Part shown: positions 34,853-43,895 of the stretch, in pieces
How the letters are laid out: every line of letters begins with the position of its first letter
Numbering within the stretch: position 1 is the first letter of the stretch
Assembly (NCBI GenBank): GCA_011526085.1
Contig: WYBC01000017.1
Span: 62,001-126,000 of the forward strand
DNA length: 64,000 bases
Source of the DNA: Lysobacter sp.
GTDB taxonomy: Bacteria; Pseudomonadota; Gammaproteobacteria; Xanthomonadales; Xanthomonadaceae
Reading direction: 5' to 3'
Translations under genes and position numbers: made by a program
Notes under the pieces: model-generated
Told to the model about the DNA's origin: nothing
Seen by the model: only the letters and a program-made list of their open reading frames with translations
Databases searched by the model: none

Positions 34853-35851
34853 ATGCCGGTACACGCTCCGCCCACCTCCGATCCGACCGTCGCACCGCGA
34901 CGCCCCCCCGCCTTGCGTCGCGGCATCGCCGCCGTCGCCCGCTGGTTCGATACCGGCACCACGGCGAACGAATCCACCGCCGAAGGCGACCGCATCGACT
35001 GGTTGCGCGCGATTCCTTTCCTCGGCATGCATCTGGCCTGCCTGGCGGTGTTCCAGGTCGGCGTGTCGTGGATCGCGGTCGCGGTCGCGGCCGCGCTCTA
35101 CGCGGTGCGGATGTTCGCGATCACCGGCTTCTACCACCGCTATTTCTCGCATCGCACCTTCCGCACCTCGCGCGCGGTGCAGTTCGTGTTCGCGCTGATC
35201 GGCGCGTCCTGCGTGCAGCGCGGGCCGCTGTGGTGGGCGGCGCATCATCGCAACCATCATCGTCACTCCGACACCGCGCAGGACGTGCATTCGCCGGTGG
35301 TCCACGGGTTCTGGCGCAGCCACGTCGGCTGGTTCCTCACCCGCCACGGCTTCCGCACCGACTGGGAACGCGTCCGCGATCTCGCCCGCTATCCGGAGCT
35401 GCGCTGGCTGGACCGCTTCGACACCCTGGTGCCGGTGCTGCTGGCGGTGGCGCTGTTCCTGCTCGGCGGCTGGCTGGAAGACGCCGCACCGCAGCTCGGC
35501 ACCGACGCCTGGCAGATGCTGGTCTGGGGATTCTTCGTCTCCACCGTCGCGCTGTTCCACGCCACCGTGACCATCAACTCGCTGGCGCACCGCTTCGGCA
35601 AGCGCCGTTTCGACACCCGCGACGACAGCCGCAACAACCTGTGGCTGGCGCTGCTGACCTTCGGCGAAGGCTGGCACAACAACCATCACTTCTTCCCGGG
35701 CTCGGCGCGACAGGGCTTCCGCTGGTGGGAGATCGACCTGACCTACTACGGTCTGCGCACGATGGCGCTGCTGCGCCTCGTCCACGATCTCAAACCGGTG
35801 CCGGCCTGGGTGGCCGCCAGGGCGCGCGGCGCGCGGACGGGAGCGGCCTGA
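34853..35851 (+). CDS. Membrane fatty-acid desaturase (acyl-CoA delta-9 type)
   Basis: A 332-residue integral membrane di-iron desaturase. The three histidine boxes are HRYFSH (95-100), HHRNHH (131-136) and HNNHH (275-279, in GEGWHNNHHFF). Four hydrophobic segments flank them (LACLAVFQVGVSWIAVAVAAALY; VPVLLAVALFLLGGW). Such enzymes insert a cis double bond into membrane or acyl-CoA-linked chains using oxygen. Its stop overlaps the next start (TGATG), making it the first gene of the coupled lipid operon. Confidence 0.93.
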   Translation: MPVHAPPTSDPTVAPRRPPALRRGIAAVARWFDTGTTANESTAEGDRIDWLRAIPFLGMHLACLAVFQVGVSWIAVAVAAALYAVRMFAITGFYHRYFSHRTFRTSRAVQFVFALIGASCVQRGPLWWAAHHRNHHRHSDTAQDVHSPVVHGFWRSHVGWFLTRHGFRTDWERVRDLARYPELRWLDRFDTLVPVLLAVALFLLGGWLEDAAPQLGTDAWQMLVWGFFVSTVALFHATVTINSLAHRFGKRRFDTRDDSRNNLWLALLTFGEGWHNNHHFFPGSARQGFRWWEIDLTYYGLRTMALLRLVHDLKPVPAWVAARARGARTGAA

Positions 35852-37167
35852 TGCGCATCGCCGTCATCGGTTCCGGCATCGCCGGCCTCGCCTCCGCCTG
35901 GCTGCTCTCGAAAGACCCGCGCCACGAGGTCGTGTTGTTCGAGGCCAACGATTATCTCGGCGGCCACACCCATACCCACGACATCGCGCTGCATGGCAGG
36001 CGATATGCGGTCGACAGCGGTTTCATCGTCCACAACCCGGCGCACTACCCGCTGCTGACCGCGCTGTTCGACGAACTCGGCGTCGCCTCGCAGCCGACGA
36101 CCATGAGTTTCTCGGTACGCAACGAGGCCTCGGGACTCGAGTACAACGCGACCGATCTCAACGGGCTGTTCTGCCAGCGCCGCAATCTGGTGTCGCCGCG
36201 CTTCTGGCGCATGCTGCGCGACCTGTTCCGCTTCTATCGCGAAGCGCCCGCGCTGCTCGACCAGCCCGGCGAGGGGCCCACGCTCGGCGAATATCTCCAC
36301 CGCAACGGCTACGGCGCGATGTTCCGCGACGATCACCTGCTGCCGATGGCCTCGGCGCTGTGGTCGTCGCCCTCGACCCGGATCCTGTCGTTCCCGGCGA
36401 AATATCTCGTGCAGTTCATGGCCAACCACCAGATGCTGCAGGTCAGCGACCGCCCGCAGTGGCGCGTGGTGCGCGGTGGATCGAACGCCTACGTCCGCGC
36501 CCTGCGCGCACGCTGGCGCGTGCAGGCGCGCCTGTCGACACCGGTGTCGATGGTGCTGCGCGACGACGACGGCGTCACCGTGTTCACCGATACCGATGCC
36601 GGCAGCGGCGCCGAACGCTTCCATTGGCTGGTACTGGCCTGCCACAGCGATCAGGCGCTGCGTCTGCTCGGCGACGCCACCGAGCGCGAGCGCTCGGTGC
36701 TGGGCGCGATGCCCTACCAGGCCAACGACACCGTGCTGCACACCGATGCACGCCTGCTGCCGCGCCGGCGCAGGGCGTGGGCGGCGTGGAACGCGCTGGT
36801 GCCGCGCGATCCGGGCGATGTCTGCACCGTCAGCTATTGCATGAACCTGCTGCAGGGCATCGAATCGCCCGAGCCCTTCGTGGTCACGCTCAATCGTACC
36901 GACGCCATCGATCCGGCGAAGATCCTGCGCCGCATGCGCTATCACCATCCGGTCTACAGCCACGCTTCGGTCGCCGCGCAACAGCGCAAGGCCGAGATCC
37001 AGGGCCAGCGCCGCACATGGTTCGCCGGCGCGTACTGGGGCTGGGGTTTCCACGAGGACGGCATGCGCAGCGCGGTCGAGGTCGCGGCATCGATGGGCGT
37101 CGCGTGGTCGCCGCGCAGGCACGACGAACATGCCGATGTCGCGACGCCGGAACCGGTCGCCGCATGA
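35851..37167 (+). CDS. NAD(P)/FAD-dependent oxidoreductase (amine-oxidase fold)
   Basis: A 438-residue flavoprotein with an N-terminal dinucleotide-binding motif (IAVIGSGIAGLASAWLL) and FEANDYLGGHTHT, typical of the amine oxidase/phytoene desaturase fold found in bacterial DUF1365-Cfa operons. The C-terminal FAD motif region is WFAGAYWGWGFHEDGMRSAVE. Its substrate is not established; in this setting a role in the oxidation of a modified acyl chain is plausible. It starts one base inside the desaturase stop and overlaps the next start (ATGA). Confidence 0.85.
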   Translation: MRIAVIGSGIAGLASAWLLSKDPRHEVVLFEANDYLGGHTHTHDIALHGRRYAVDSGFIVHNPAHYPLLTALFDELGVASQPTTMSFSVRNEASGLEYNATDLNGLFCQRRNLVSPRFWRMLRDLFRFYREAPALLDQPGEGPTLGEYLHRNGYGAMFRDDHLLPMASALWSSPSTRILSFPAKYLVQFMANHQMLQVSDRPQWRVVRGGSNAYVRALRARWRVQARLSTPVSMVLRDDDGVTVFTDTDAGSGAERFHWLVLACHSDQALRLLGDATERERSVLGAMPYQANDTVLHTDARLLPRRRRAWAAWNALVPRDPGDVCTVSYCMNLLQGIESPEPFVVTLNRTDAIDPAKILRRMRYHHPVYSHASVAAQQRKAEIQGQRRTWFAGAYWGWGFHEDGMRSAVEVAASMGVAWSPRRHDEHADVATPEPVAA

Positions 37168-37958
37168 ACGACGTGCTCGCCAGCGCCGTGTACGAAGGCA
37201 CGGTCCGGCATCGCCGGCACCTGCCGCATCCGCATGCGTTCCGCTACCGGATGGCGCAGCTGTACCTGGATCTCGACGAAATCGACCAGGTGTTCGACCG
37301 CTCCCGATTGTGGTCGGCGGACCGCCGCAATCTCGCCGAATTCCGCCGCGGCGATTATCTCGGGGACCCCGCCGTGCCGCTCGCCGAAGCGGTGCGCGCG
37401 CGCGCCGCCGAAGCGCTCGGCCGGCGCCCGCAGGGCGCGATCCGGCTGCTGACGCATCCGCGCTATTTCGGCTTCGTCTTCAATCCGGTGAGTTTCTACT
37501 ACTGCCACGCCGCCGACGGCGCGCTCGACTGCATCGTCGCCGAGATCACCAACACGCCATGGAAGGAACGCCACGCCTACGTGCTGCCGGTCGACGGCGC
37601 CGACGCGCACGGCCGCGCGCTGCGCTGGTCGTTCCCGAAGCGGTTCCACGTGTCGCCGTTCATGGCGATGGACCGCGACTACGACTGGCGCTTCACCGCG
37701 CCGGGCGCGGACCTGCATGTCCACATGGACGTGCTGCGCGACGGCGCGCGCGAATTCGACGCCACCCTGCATCTGCGGCGCCGCGCGCTGGATGCCGCCT
37801 CGCTGCGGCGGCTGCTGTGGCGCTATCCGCTGATGACCGCGCAGGTGGTCGGCGCGATCCACTGGCAGGCGCTGCGGCTGTGGCTCAAGCGCAACCCGGT
37901 GCACGACCACCCGACCCGGGCACGAACGCCTTCCCTTCCCCTCCGAGGTTCACGATGA
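37164..37958 (+). CDS. DUF1365 family protein
   Basis: A 264-residue member of the DUF1365 family. Diagnostic segments are YEGTVRHRRHLPHPHAFRYR at the start, LLTHPRYFGFVFNPVSFYY, and KRFHVSPFMAMD. The family sits next to cyclopropane synthase-like genes in many proteobacteria. Its biochemical function is unknown to me; a lipid-related role is inferred. The C-terminal part is basic, with one hydrophobic stretch (PLMTAQVVGAIHWQALRLWL) that may touch the membrane. Both ends overlap neighbours by four bases. Confidence 0.93.
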   Translation: MNDVLASAVYEGTVRHRRHLPHPHAFRYRMAQLYLDLDEIDQVFDRSRLWSADRRNLAEFRRGDYLGDPAVPLAEAVRARAAEALGRRPQGAIRLLTHPRYFGFVFNPVSFYYCHAADGALDCIVAEITNTPWKERHAYVLPVDGADAHGRALRWSFPKRFHVSPFMAMDRDYDWRFTAPGADLHVHMDVLRDGAREFDATLHLRRRALDAASLRRLLWRYPLMTAQVVGAIHWQALRLWLKRNPVHDHPTRARTPSLPLRGSR

Positions 37959-39298
37959 CCGAACTCGCCAACCGCATCGCCAACCGTATCGACGCCCCCT
38001 CCGTCGACGCCGTGCATGCCGCCGACTACGGCGCGCTCGATCGTTTCCTGCGCAAACGGCTGATCGCGCGGATGTCGCGGTTGCGCCATGGACGACTGAC
38101 GCTGCACGACGCGCTGGGCACGCTCGAGCTCGGCGAGCCCGCGCACGTCGAGACCGATCTGTGCATCCGCATCGAAGTCGATTCGCCCGGCTTCTACCGC
38201 GCGGTCGCCGCCAACGGCAGCGTCGGCGCCGGCGAAGCCTGGATGGACGCGCAGTGGCGCTGCGACGACCTCGTGGGCCTGGTGCGGCTGCTGGTGCGCA
38301 ACCGCGACCTGCTCGACGCCATGGAAACCGGTCCCGCGCGTCTGGGCGGCCTGGCGATGCAGGCCTGGCATGCCCTGCGCCGCAACACCCGCAGCGGCAG
38401 CCGCCGCAACATCGCCGCGCATTACGACCTCGGCAACGATTTCTTCCGCCTGTTCCTCTCATCGGACCTGATGTATTCCTCGGGCATCTGGGCCGGCGAG
38501 GACGACACCCTCGAAGCCGCCTCCACCCGCAAGCTCGATCGCATCTGCCGCAAGCTGGACCTGAAGCCCGGCGATCACGTGCTGGAGATCGGCACCGGCT
38601 GGGGCGGCTTCGCCGTGCACGCGGCCCGCCATTACGGCTGCCGCGTCACCACCACCACGATCTCGAAGGAACAGCACGCGCTCGCCGCGCAGCGGGTGGC
38701 GGAAGCGGGCCTGGAAGATCGGGTCGTGCTGCTGTTGCAGGACTATCGCGACCTCACCGGCACTTACGACAAACTGGTCTCGATCGAGATGATCGAGGCG
38801 ATCGGCGCGCAGTATCTCGACACCTATTTCGCGAAGATCGGCGCGCTGCTCAAGCCCGACGGGCTGGCGCTGGTTCAGGCGATCACCATCGAAGACCATC
38901 GCTACGCACAGGCGCTGCGCTCGGTCGATTTCATCAAGCGCCACGTGTTCCCGGGCAGCTTCATTCCGTCGGTCGCGGCGATGGTCGCGGCCAAGGGCCG
39001 CGCCAGCGATCTGGCCCTGATCCAGATGGAGGATTTCGGACTGTCCTACGCGCGCACGCTCGAAGCCTGGCGCCGACGCTTCCTCGGCGCGCTGCAGGAA
39101 GTACGTGCGCAGGGCTTCGACGACCGTTTCATCGCGATGTGGGAGTTCTATCTGGCGTATTGCGAAGGCGGATTCCGCGAACGTTCGATCGGCGTGGCGC
39201 AACTGCTGATGGCCCGGCCCGGTCATCGCCGGCCGGCGCCGATGCCCGATCTGCCGACGCATGTGCACGCGCATCGACCGGACGAACTGCAGGCATGA
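37955..39298 (+). CDS. Cyclopropane-fatty-acyl-phospholipid synthase family methyltransferase
   Basis: A 447-residue SAM-dependent methyltransferase that acts on unsaturated acyl chains of membrane phospholipids. The N-terminal domain (1-145) is the lipid-binding part. The class I catalytic domain has SAM motif VLEIGTGWGGFAVHAA, then the CFA signatures NIAAHYDLGNDFFRLFL, SSDLMYSSGIW, VSIEMIEAIGAQY and VFPGSFIPSV. Most features match Cfa synthases; 11-methyl or furan-precursor chemistry cannot be excluded. The end overlaps the DUF2878 start. Confidence 0.93.
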   Translation: MTELANRIANRIDAPSVDAVHAADYGALDRFLRKRLIARMSRLRHGRLTLHDALGTLELGEPAHVETDLCIRIEVDSPGFYRAVAANGSVGAGEAWMDAQWRCDDLVGLVRLLVRNRDLLDAMETGPARLGGLAMQAWHALRRNTRSGSRRNIAAHYDLGNDFFRLFLSSDLMYSSGIWAGEDDTLEAASTRKLDRICRKLDLKPGDHVLEIGTGWGGFAVHAARHYGCRVTTTTISKEQHALAAQRVAEAGLEDRVVLLLQDYRDLTGTYDKLVSIEMIEAIGAQYLDTYFAKIGALLKPDGLALVQAITIEDHRYAQALRSVDFIKRHVFPGSFIPSVAAMVAAKGRASDLALIQMEDFGLSYARTLEAWRRRFLGALQEVRAQGFDDRFIAMWEFYLAYCEGGFRERSIGVAQLLMARPGHRRPAPMPDLPTHVHAHRPDELQA

Positions 39299-39855
39299 GT
39301 GTCTGGGCGAATCTCGTCGGTTACCAGTGCGTCTGGTTCGCCGCGGTGATCGGCGCCGGCCGCGGCCTGTGGTGGCCGGCGGCGATCGCCGCGGCGCTGT
39401 TCGCGCTGCTGCATCTCGCATTGCATCCGCAGACGCCCGCAGAGCGCGCGGCGGATTTCCGCCTGATGGCGGTGGCGATCGGCTGCGGTCTGCTGCTCGA
39501 CGGCGGTCTCGCGTCCTCCGGACTGGCCGAGTACGCCGCCGGCGATGTCGCCATTCCCGGTGTCGGCGCGCCGCTGTGGATCGTGTCGCTGTGGGCCGCG
39601 TTCTCGCTGACGCTGCGGCACTCGATGACCTTCCTGCTGCATCGCCCGCTGCTCGGCCTGGCGTTCGGCGCCATCGGCGGGCCGCTGGCGTATCTCGGCG
39701 CAGCGCGCGGCTGGCAGGCCATCGCCTTCGCCGAACCGCGCTGGATGGCGCTGGTCGCGCTGGCGATCGGTTGGGGCATCGCGATTCCGCTGCTGACGAC
39801 GCTGGCGGTGCGCTGGTCCGCACCGACGCCCCTCTCCGCACGTCCCGTCATCTGA
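39295..39855 (+). CDS. DUF2878 family membrane protein
   Basis: A 186-residue integral membrane protein with about six hydrophobic helices, e.g. LWWPAAIAAALFALLHLAL, VAIGCGLLLDGGLASSGL and LVALAIGWGIAIPLLTTLAV. The motif RHSMTFLLHRPLLGLAFGAIGGPLAY matches the DUF2878 family, split here for length. No function is known. The gene overlaps the Cfa gene by four bases, so it is part of the operon and probably acts in the same membrane-lipid step or as a scaffold. Confidence 0.85.
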   Translation: MSVWANLVGYQCVWFAAVIGAGRGLWWPAAIAAALFALLHLALHPQTPAERAADFRLMAVAIGCGLLLDGGLASSGLAEYAAGDVAIPGVGAPLWIVSLWAAFSLTLRHSMTFLLHRPLLGLAFGAIGGPLAYLGAARGWQAIAFAEPRWMALVALAIGWGIAIPLLTTLAVRWSAPTPLSARPVI

Positions 39856-39913
39856 TCTTTTGAAGCTGGTTTTTGAAGCAGGTTTTTTTAAGCATTCCCA
39901 CGAGGATTCCGCC

Positions 39914-40996
39914 ATGACCCGAACCGCCGTCCTGCCCCGCGAACTCGACCGCGACCGCCCCGGCCCGGGACTGATCGGCCTGGCCGAGCGCGGCCTGCTG
40001 CCCGATGCGCTGCTGCGCCTCGGCATCCGCCGCCAGTGCGAAGACCGCCTGCGCATCGAACTCGCCGGCGGGCCCGAGGCCCAGGCCGAACGCTTCCGCG
40101 AGCGCATCGGCCAGTTGCGCAGCAGCCCGGTGGCGATCCACACCGATGCGGCCAACGCCCAGCACTACGAACTGCCGCCGGCCTTCTTCAGGCACTGCCT
40201 CGGCAATCGCCTGAAATATTCCTGCGCCTACTACCCGCGCGGCGACGAGACCCTCGACCAGGCCGAAGAGGCGATGCTGAAGCTCTACGGCGAACGCGCC
40301 GAACTCGCCGACGGCCAGCGCATCCTCGAACTCGGCTGCGGCTGGGGTTCGCTGACGCTGTGGATGGCGGAACATTATCCCGACGCGCGGATCACCGCGG
40401 TCTCCAACTCGCGACCGCAGCGCGAGCACATCGAAACCCAGTGCCGCGTCCGCGGCTTCGGGAACGTCGAAGTGATCACCTGCGACGTGAACCGGCTGCA
40501 GTTGCCGGACGCCGGATTCGACCGCTGCGTCTCGATCGAAATGTTCGAGCACATGCGCAACTACGAACGCCTGCTCGGCGACATCGGCCGCTGGCTCACG
40601 CCCGGCGGCAAGCTCTTCGTCCACATCTTCGCCCACAAGACCCTGATGTATCCCTTCGAAACCGAAGGCGAGGACAACTGGATGGGCCGGCATTTCTTCA
40701 CCGGCGGGCTGATGCCGGCCTCCGACACGCTGCTGTGGTTCCAGCGCGCGCTGCGGATCGAACAGCGCTGGCACGTCGACGGCACGCATTACGAGAAGAC
40801 CGCGAACCACTGGCTGCGGAACCAGGACGACAACCGCGAAACGGTGATGGCGGTGCTGCGCGAGGCCTACGGCGAACACGCGGCGCTGTGGTTCCAGCGC
40901 TGGCGGATGTTCTGGATGGCCTGCGCCGAATTGTTCGGCTACGACGACGGCCGGGAATGGCTGGTCGCGCACTATCGTTTCGTCCGGCCGGAGTGA
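39914..40996 (+). CDS. Second SAM-dependent methyltransferase, CFA / coclaurine N-methyltransferase-like
   Basis: A 360-residue class I methyltransferase of the CFA/coclaurine N-methyltransferase group. It has the motifs AQHYELPPAFFRHCLGNRL, YSCAYYPRGDETLDQAE, SAM-binding ILELGCGWGSLTLWMAEHYP, and SIEMFEHMRNYERLL. Compared with the Cfa gene before it, it lacks the long N-terminal lipid-binding domain. ATG 39914 follows a GAGGATT site; the upstream extension has none. The 58-base gap before it contains a small direct repeat (GGTTTTT). A lipid substrate is the natural inference from its neighbours. Confidence 0.85.
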   Translation: MTRTAVLPRELDRDRPGPGLIGLAERGLLPDALLRLGIRRQCEDRLRIELAGGPEAQAERFRERIGQLRSSPVAIHTDAANAQHYELPPAFFRHCLGNRLKYSCAYYPRGDETLDQAEEAMLKLYGERAELADGQRILELGCGWGSLTLWMAEHYPDARITAVSNSRPQREHIETQCRVRGFGNVEVITCDVNRLQLPDAGFDRCVSIEMFEHMRNYERLLGDIGRWLTPGGKLFVHIFAHKTLMYPFETEGEDNWMGRHFFTGGLMPASDTLLWFQRALRIEQRWHVDGTHYEKTANHWLRNQDDNRETVMAVLREAYGEHAALWFQRWRMFWMACAELFGYDDGREWLVAHYRFVRPE

Positions 40997-41019
40997 GCGT
41001 GTCTTCAACACCATACGCA

Positions 41020-41090
41020 CCGGTAGAGCGGCCTTCAGGCCGCTGCTTTTCCATACCGCAAGCGCAGCGGCCTGAAGGCCGCTCTACCGG
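41020..41090. repeat. Inverted pair of REP palindromes (GTAG-headed)
   Basis: Two perfectly complementary 27-base arms (41020-41046 and 41064-41090) are separated by 17 bases. Each arm contains GTAG next to the palindrome AGCGGCCTTCAGGCCGCT. A GTAG or GTGG head plus palindrome is the hallmark of REP sequences mobilised by RAYT transposases. The transcript could fold into one long stem, and may end or protect the lipid-operon mRNA just before the lipocalin gene. Confidence 0.88.
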
Positions 41091-41168
41091 CGGCGCTGTT
41101 GGGCCGTCCGGATTTCATATGCACTCCATGAATCCTGAGAAAAAACGCATCCGTACTGGAGTCTCGTC

Positions 41169-41720
41169 GTGAAAAAGCTGATCGCTTCCGCCCTGCTGGG
41201 TCTCATCGGAGCCGCCGCCATGTTCGCCTTCAACGCCAACGGCAAAACGCCCATCCCGCCGGTCGCGAACGTGGACCTGCCGCGGTTCATGGGCGACTGG
41301 TACGTCATCGCACACATCCCGACCTTCCTGGAGAAGAACGCCTACGATGCGGTCGAGTCCTACGCGCTGCGCGACGACGGCCGGATCCAGACCACGTATC
41401 GCCAGCGCAAGGGCGGCTTCGACGCGCCGGTCGACGTGATGCGGCCGGTCGGCACGGTGCGCCCGGGCACCGGCAACGCGGTCTGGGGCATGCAGTTCGT
41501 GTGGCCGATCAAGGCCGAATACGTGATCGTGCATCTCGACGCCGACTACACCCAGACCATCATCGGCCGCAGCGCGCGCGACTACGTCTGGATCATGGCC
41601 CGCACCCCGCGCATTCCCGAGGCCGACTACGCCGCCCACGTCGAGCGCCTGAAGGCGCTGGGCTACGACACCGCGAAACTGCGGCGGGTCCCGCAACCGG
41701 AAGCCTCGCCCGCTCCCTGA
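41169..41720 (+). CDS. Lipocalin family protein (Blc-like)
   Basis: A 183-residue lipocalin with an N-terminal signal or anchor (KKLIASALLGLIGAAAMFAF). The lipocalin motif LPRFMGDWYVIAHIP matches the GxW pattern, and VDLPRF, DYVWIMARTP and the barrel strands QTTYRQRKGGF follow. No lipobox cysteine is seen, unlike E. coli Blc, so it is probably a signal-anchored or soluble periplasmic form. Bacterial lipocalins bind lysophospholipids or fatty acids. Its place after the lipid-modification operon fits transport or repair of damaged lipids. Confidence 0.9.
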   Translation: MKKLIASALLGLIGAAAMFAFNANGKTPIPPVANVDLPRFMGDWYVIAHIPTFLEKNAYDAVESYALRDDGRIQTTYRQRKGGFDAPVDVMRPVGTVRPGTGNAVWGMQFVWPIKAEYVIVHLDADYTQTIIGRSARDYVWIMARTPRIPEADYAAHVERLKALGYDTAKLRRVPQPEASPAP

Positions 41721-41827
41721 ACGGCAACCGCACGGCCGCGCACGGCATAACGTGACACAGGCGGCGTTCGGGGCTCGGGGCCCGCTTGCTACACTGCCCC
41801 GATCCCACGAACGGACCTGACGCCGCG

Positions 41828-43852
41828 ATGCCGAACCTCTCCATCCTGCGCCCCTCTGCCCTCGCCTGTTGCCTGGTCCTCGCCGTCGCCGCGCCGCAGG
41901 CCGACGCCGCGAAGCGGCGCAAGCCCGCCGCGCCCGCTCCGAAGGCCGCGCCGGCGCCCAGCGCCTGCAGCGACTTCTATCTGTTCGCGAACGCGGACTG
42001 GCTGAAGGCGAATCCGGTCCCGGCGGAGGGCGGCGTCAGCGCACTCGGACAGCTCGCGGAACGGTCGCTGCAGCAGCAGCGCCAGCTGCTGGACGATGCG
42101 GCGAAATCGCCGCAGAACGGGATCCAGAAGCTGCTCGGCGATTTCTGGGCCAGCGGCCTGGACGAAGCCGCGGTGGAGCGCGACGGCGCCGCGCCGATCG
42201 CACCGCTGCTGGCGCGCATCGGCGCGATCAAGAAGGCGCAGGACGTGGCGCCGGCGATCGCCGCGCTGCACCAGGTCGGCATCCCGGTGGCCTTCAACTT
42301 CACCGCCGACCTCGATCTCAAGCAGCTCGACACGTATTTCGGCTACTTCGCGCAGGGCGGCCTCGGCCTGCCCGACGCCAGTTTCTACACCCGCACCGAC
42401 GCCGACGCGCGCGCCCTGCTCGGCCGCTACAACGGCCACGTGCAGAAGATCCTCGCCCTGTCCGGCACGCCGCAGGCGAAGCTCGCCGGCGAAGCGCAGC
42501 TGGTGATCGATCTTGAAACCCGCATCGCGCGGATGTCGAAGACCCAGGACGCGCTGCGCGGCCTGCGCGCCAACTACAACCCGGTGCCGACCAAGGATTT
42601 CGCGAAGAAATACCGCAACCTGCAGCTCGCCGCCTTCCTCAAGGCGCAGGGCGTGAACGCCGAGCAGGTGTCGATGGCCGATCCGGCCCTGTTCGCGCAG
42701 CTCGACAAACTGGCCGGCAGCCTGAAGCCGGCGCAGTGGCAGGCGTATCTGCGCTTCCACGTCGGCAACACGATGGCGCCCTATCTCAGCAAGAACTGGC
42801 GCGAGGTCGACCACGATTTCCGCGGCAAACTGCTGCGCGGCGAAGACGAACCCGCGCCGCGCTGGAAACAGGTGCTGGATGCGATCAACGCCTCGGCCGG
42901 CGCGATGGTCGCGCGCGAATACGTCGCCCGCCATCTGCCGGACGCGACCCGCGAGCGCGCGGACGCCATCGCCCGCGGCGTGAAGGAAGCGCTGGGCACC
43001 GCGATCGACCGCAACACCTGGATGGACGCGCCGACCAAGATCGAAGCGCGCGCGAAACTGGATCGCGTGAAGATCGAGATCGGCGCGCCGCGCAGCGATA
43101 TCGATTTCACCGCCCAGCCGATGGGCCGCGGCAGCTTCGGCGGCAACATCCTGATCGCATCGACCTGGCATCACCGCGAGGAGATGAAGCGCATCGGCCG
43201 CGCCAACGCCGACCGGCGCTGGGACGTGCTGCCGCAATACCCCGCGCTGGGCTACGACATCCCCCACAACCGCCTGTTCGTCAGCGCCGCGCTGCTGCAG
43301 CCGCCGGTGCTGGACATGCAGCAGCCGCTGGCCGCGCAGTACGGCAGCCTCGGTGCCGTCGTCGGCCACGAACTCAGCAGCGTGGTCGACACCAGCGGCC
43401 GCCGGGTCGACGCCAGCGAAACCCTGCGCGACTGGTGGTCGGCGGAGACCGCGACCGCCTGGAATGCGCGCACCGCGCCGCTGGCCGCGTTCTACGGCCG
43501 CCTCGCCTATCCCGGCAACGCGACGCTGAAGATCGACGGTGCCCGCGTGCTCGAACAGAGCGTCGCCGACCTCGCCGGCCTGGAACTGGCCTGGGCCGCC
43601 TACGAAAAGGCCGAGCCGCAGGCGAAGGCCGCCGATCAGCAGCCGTTCTTCCGCGGCTGGTCGCGACTGTGGACCCAGCAGTTGTCGGCGCAGGCCGCGA
43701 CCGCGCACGCCGCCGGCGCCCCCTACGCGCCCGGCCCGTGGCGCAGCAACGGCCCGCTGATGCAGCTCCCCGCGTTCGGCAGCGCCTTCGGCTGCAAGGC
43801 CGGCAGCCCGATGCTGCTGCCGGAGGCCGAGCGCATTTCGATCTGGCGCTGA
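41828..43852 (+). CDS. M13-family pseudopeptidase lacking the zinc ligands
   Basis: A 674-residue exported protein of the M13 fold (signal LACCLVLAVAAPQADA). It retains the family frame: FYLFANADWLK, FAQGGLGLPDASFY, LRANYNPV, ALLQPP and the ending AERISIW. The active site is decayed: the HExxH position reads H514-E-L-S-S518, and the segment equivalent to ENIADLGG reads QSVADLAG, with Gln577 in place of the glutamate. The NAYYNP substrate motif is absent (shortened to HNRLFVS). It is therefore probably not a peptidase and may act as a binding protein or regulator. Length and intact reading frame argue for selection. The active paralogue is at 30.9 kb. Confidence 0.88.
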   Translation: MPNLSILRPSALACCLVLAVAAPQADAAKRRKPAAPAPKAAPAPSACSDFYLFANADWLKANPVPAEGGVSALGQLAERSLQQQRQLLDDAAKSPQNGIQKLLGDFWASGLDEAAVERDGAAPIAPLLARIGAIKKAQDVAPAIAALHQVGIPVAFNFTADLDLKQLDTYFGYFAQGGLGLPDASFYTRTDADARALLGRYNGHVQKILALSGTPQAKLAGEAQLVIDLETRIARMSKTQDALRGLRANYNPVPTKDFAKKYRNLQLAAFLKAQGVNAEQVSMADPALFAQLDKLAGSLKPAQWQAYLRFHVGNTMAPYLSKNWREVDHDFRGKLLRGEDEPAPRWKQVLDAINASAGAMVAREYVARHLPDATRERADAIARGVKEALGTAIDRNTWMDAPTKIEARAKLDRVKIEIGAPRSDIDFTAQPMGRGSFGGNILIASTWHHREEMKRIGRANADRRWDVLPQYPALGYDIPHNRLFVSAALLQPPVLDMQQPLAAQYGSLGAVVGHELSSVVDTSGRRVDASETLRDWWSAETATAWNARTAPLAAFYGRLAYPGNATLKIDGARVLEQSVADLAGLELAWAAYEKAEPQAKAADQQPFFRGWSRLWTQQLSAQAATAHAAGAPYAPGPWRSNGPLMQLPAFGSAFGCKAGSPMLLPEAERISIWR

Positions 43853-43895
43853 CCGCTCGGCGCGCATCGGCACACCGCACGTCCCACGGAATCGC

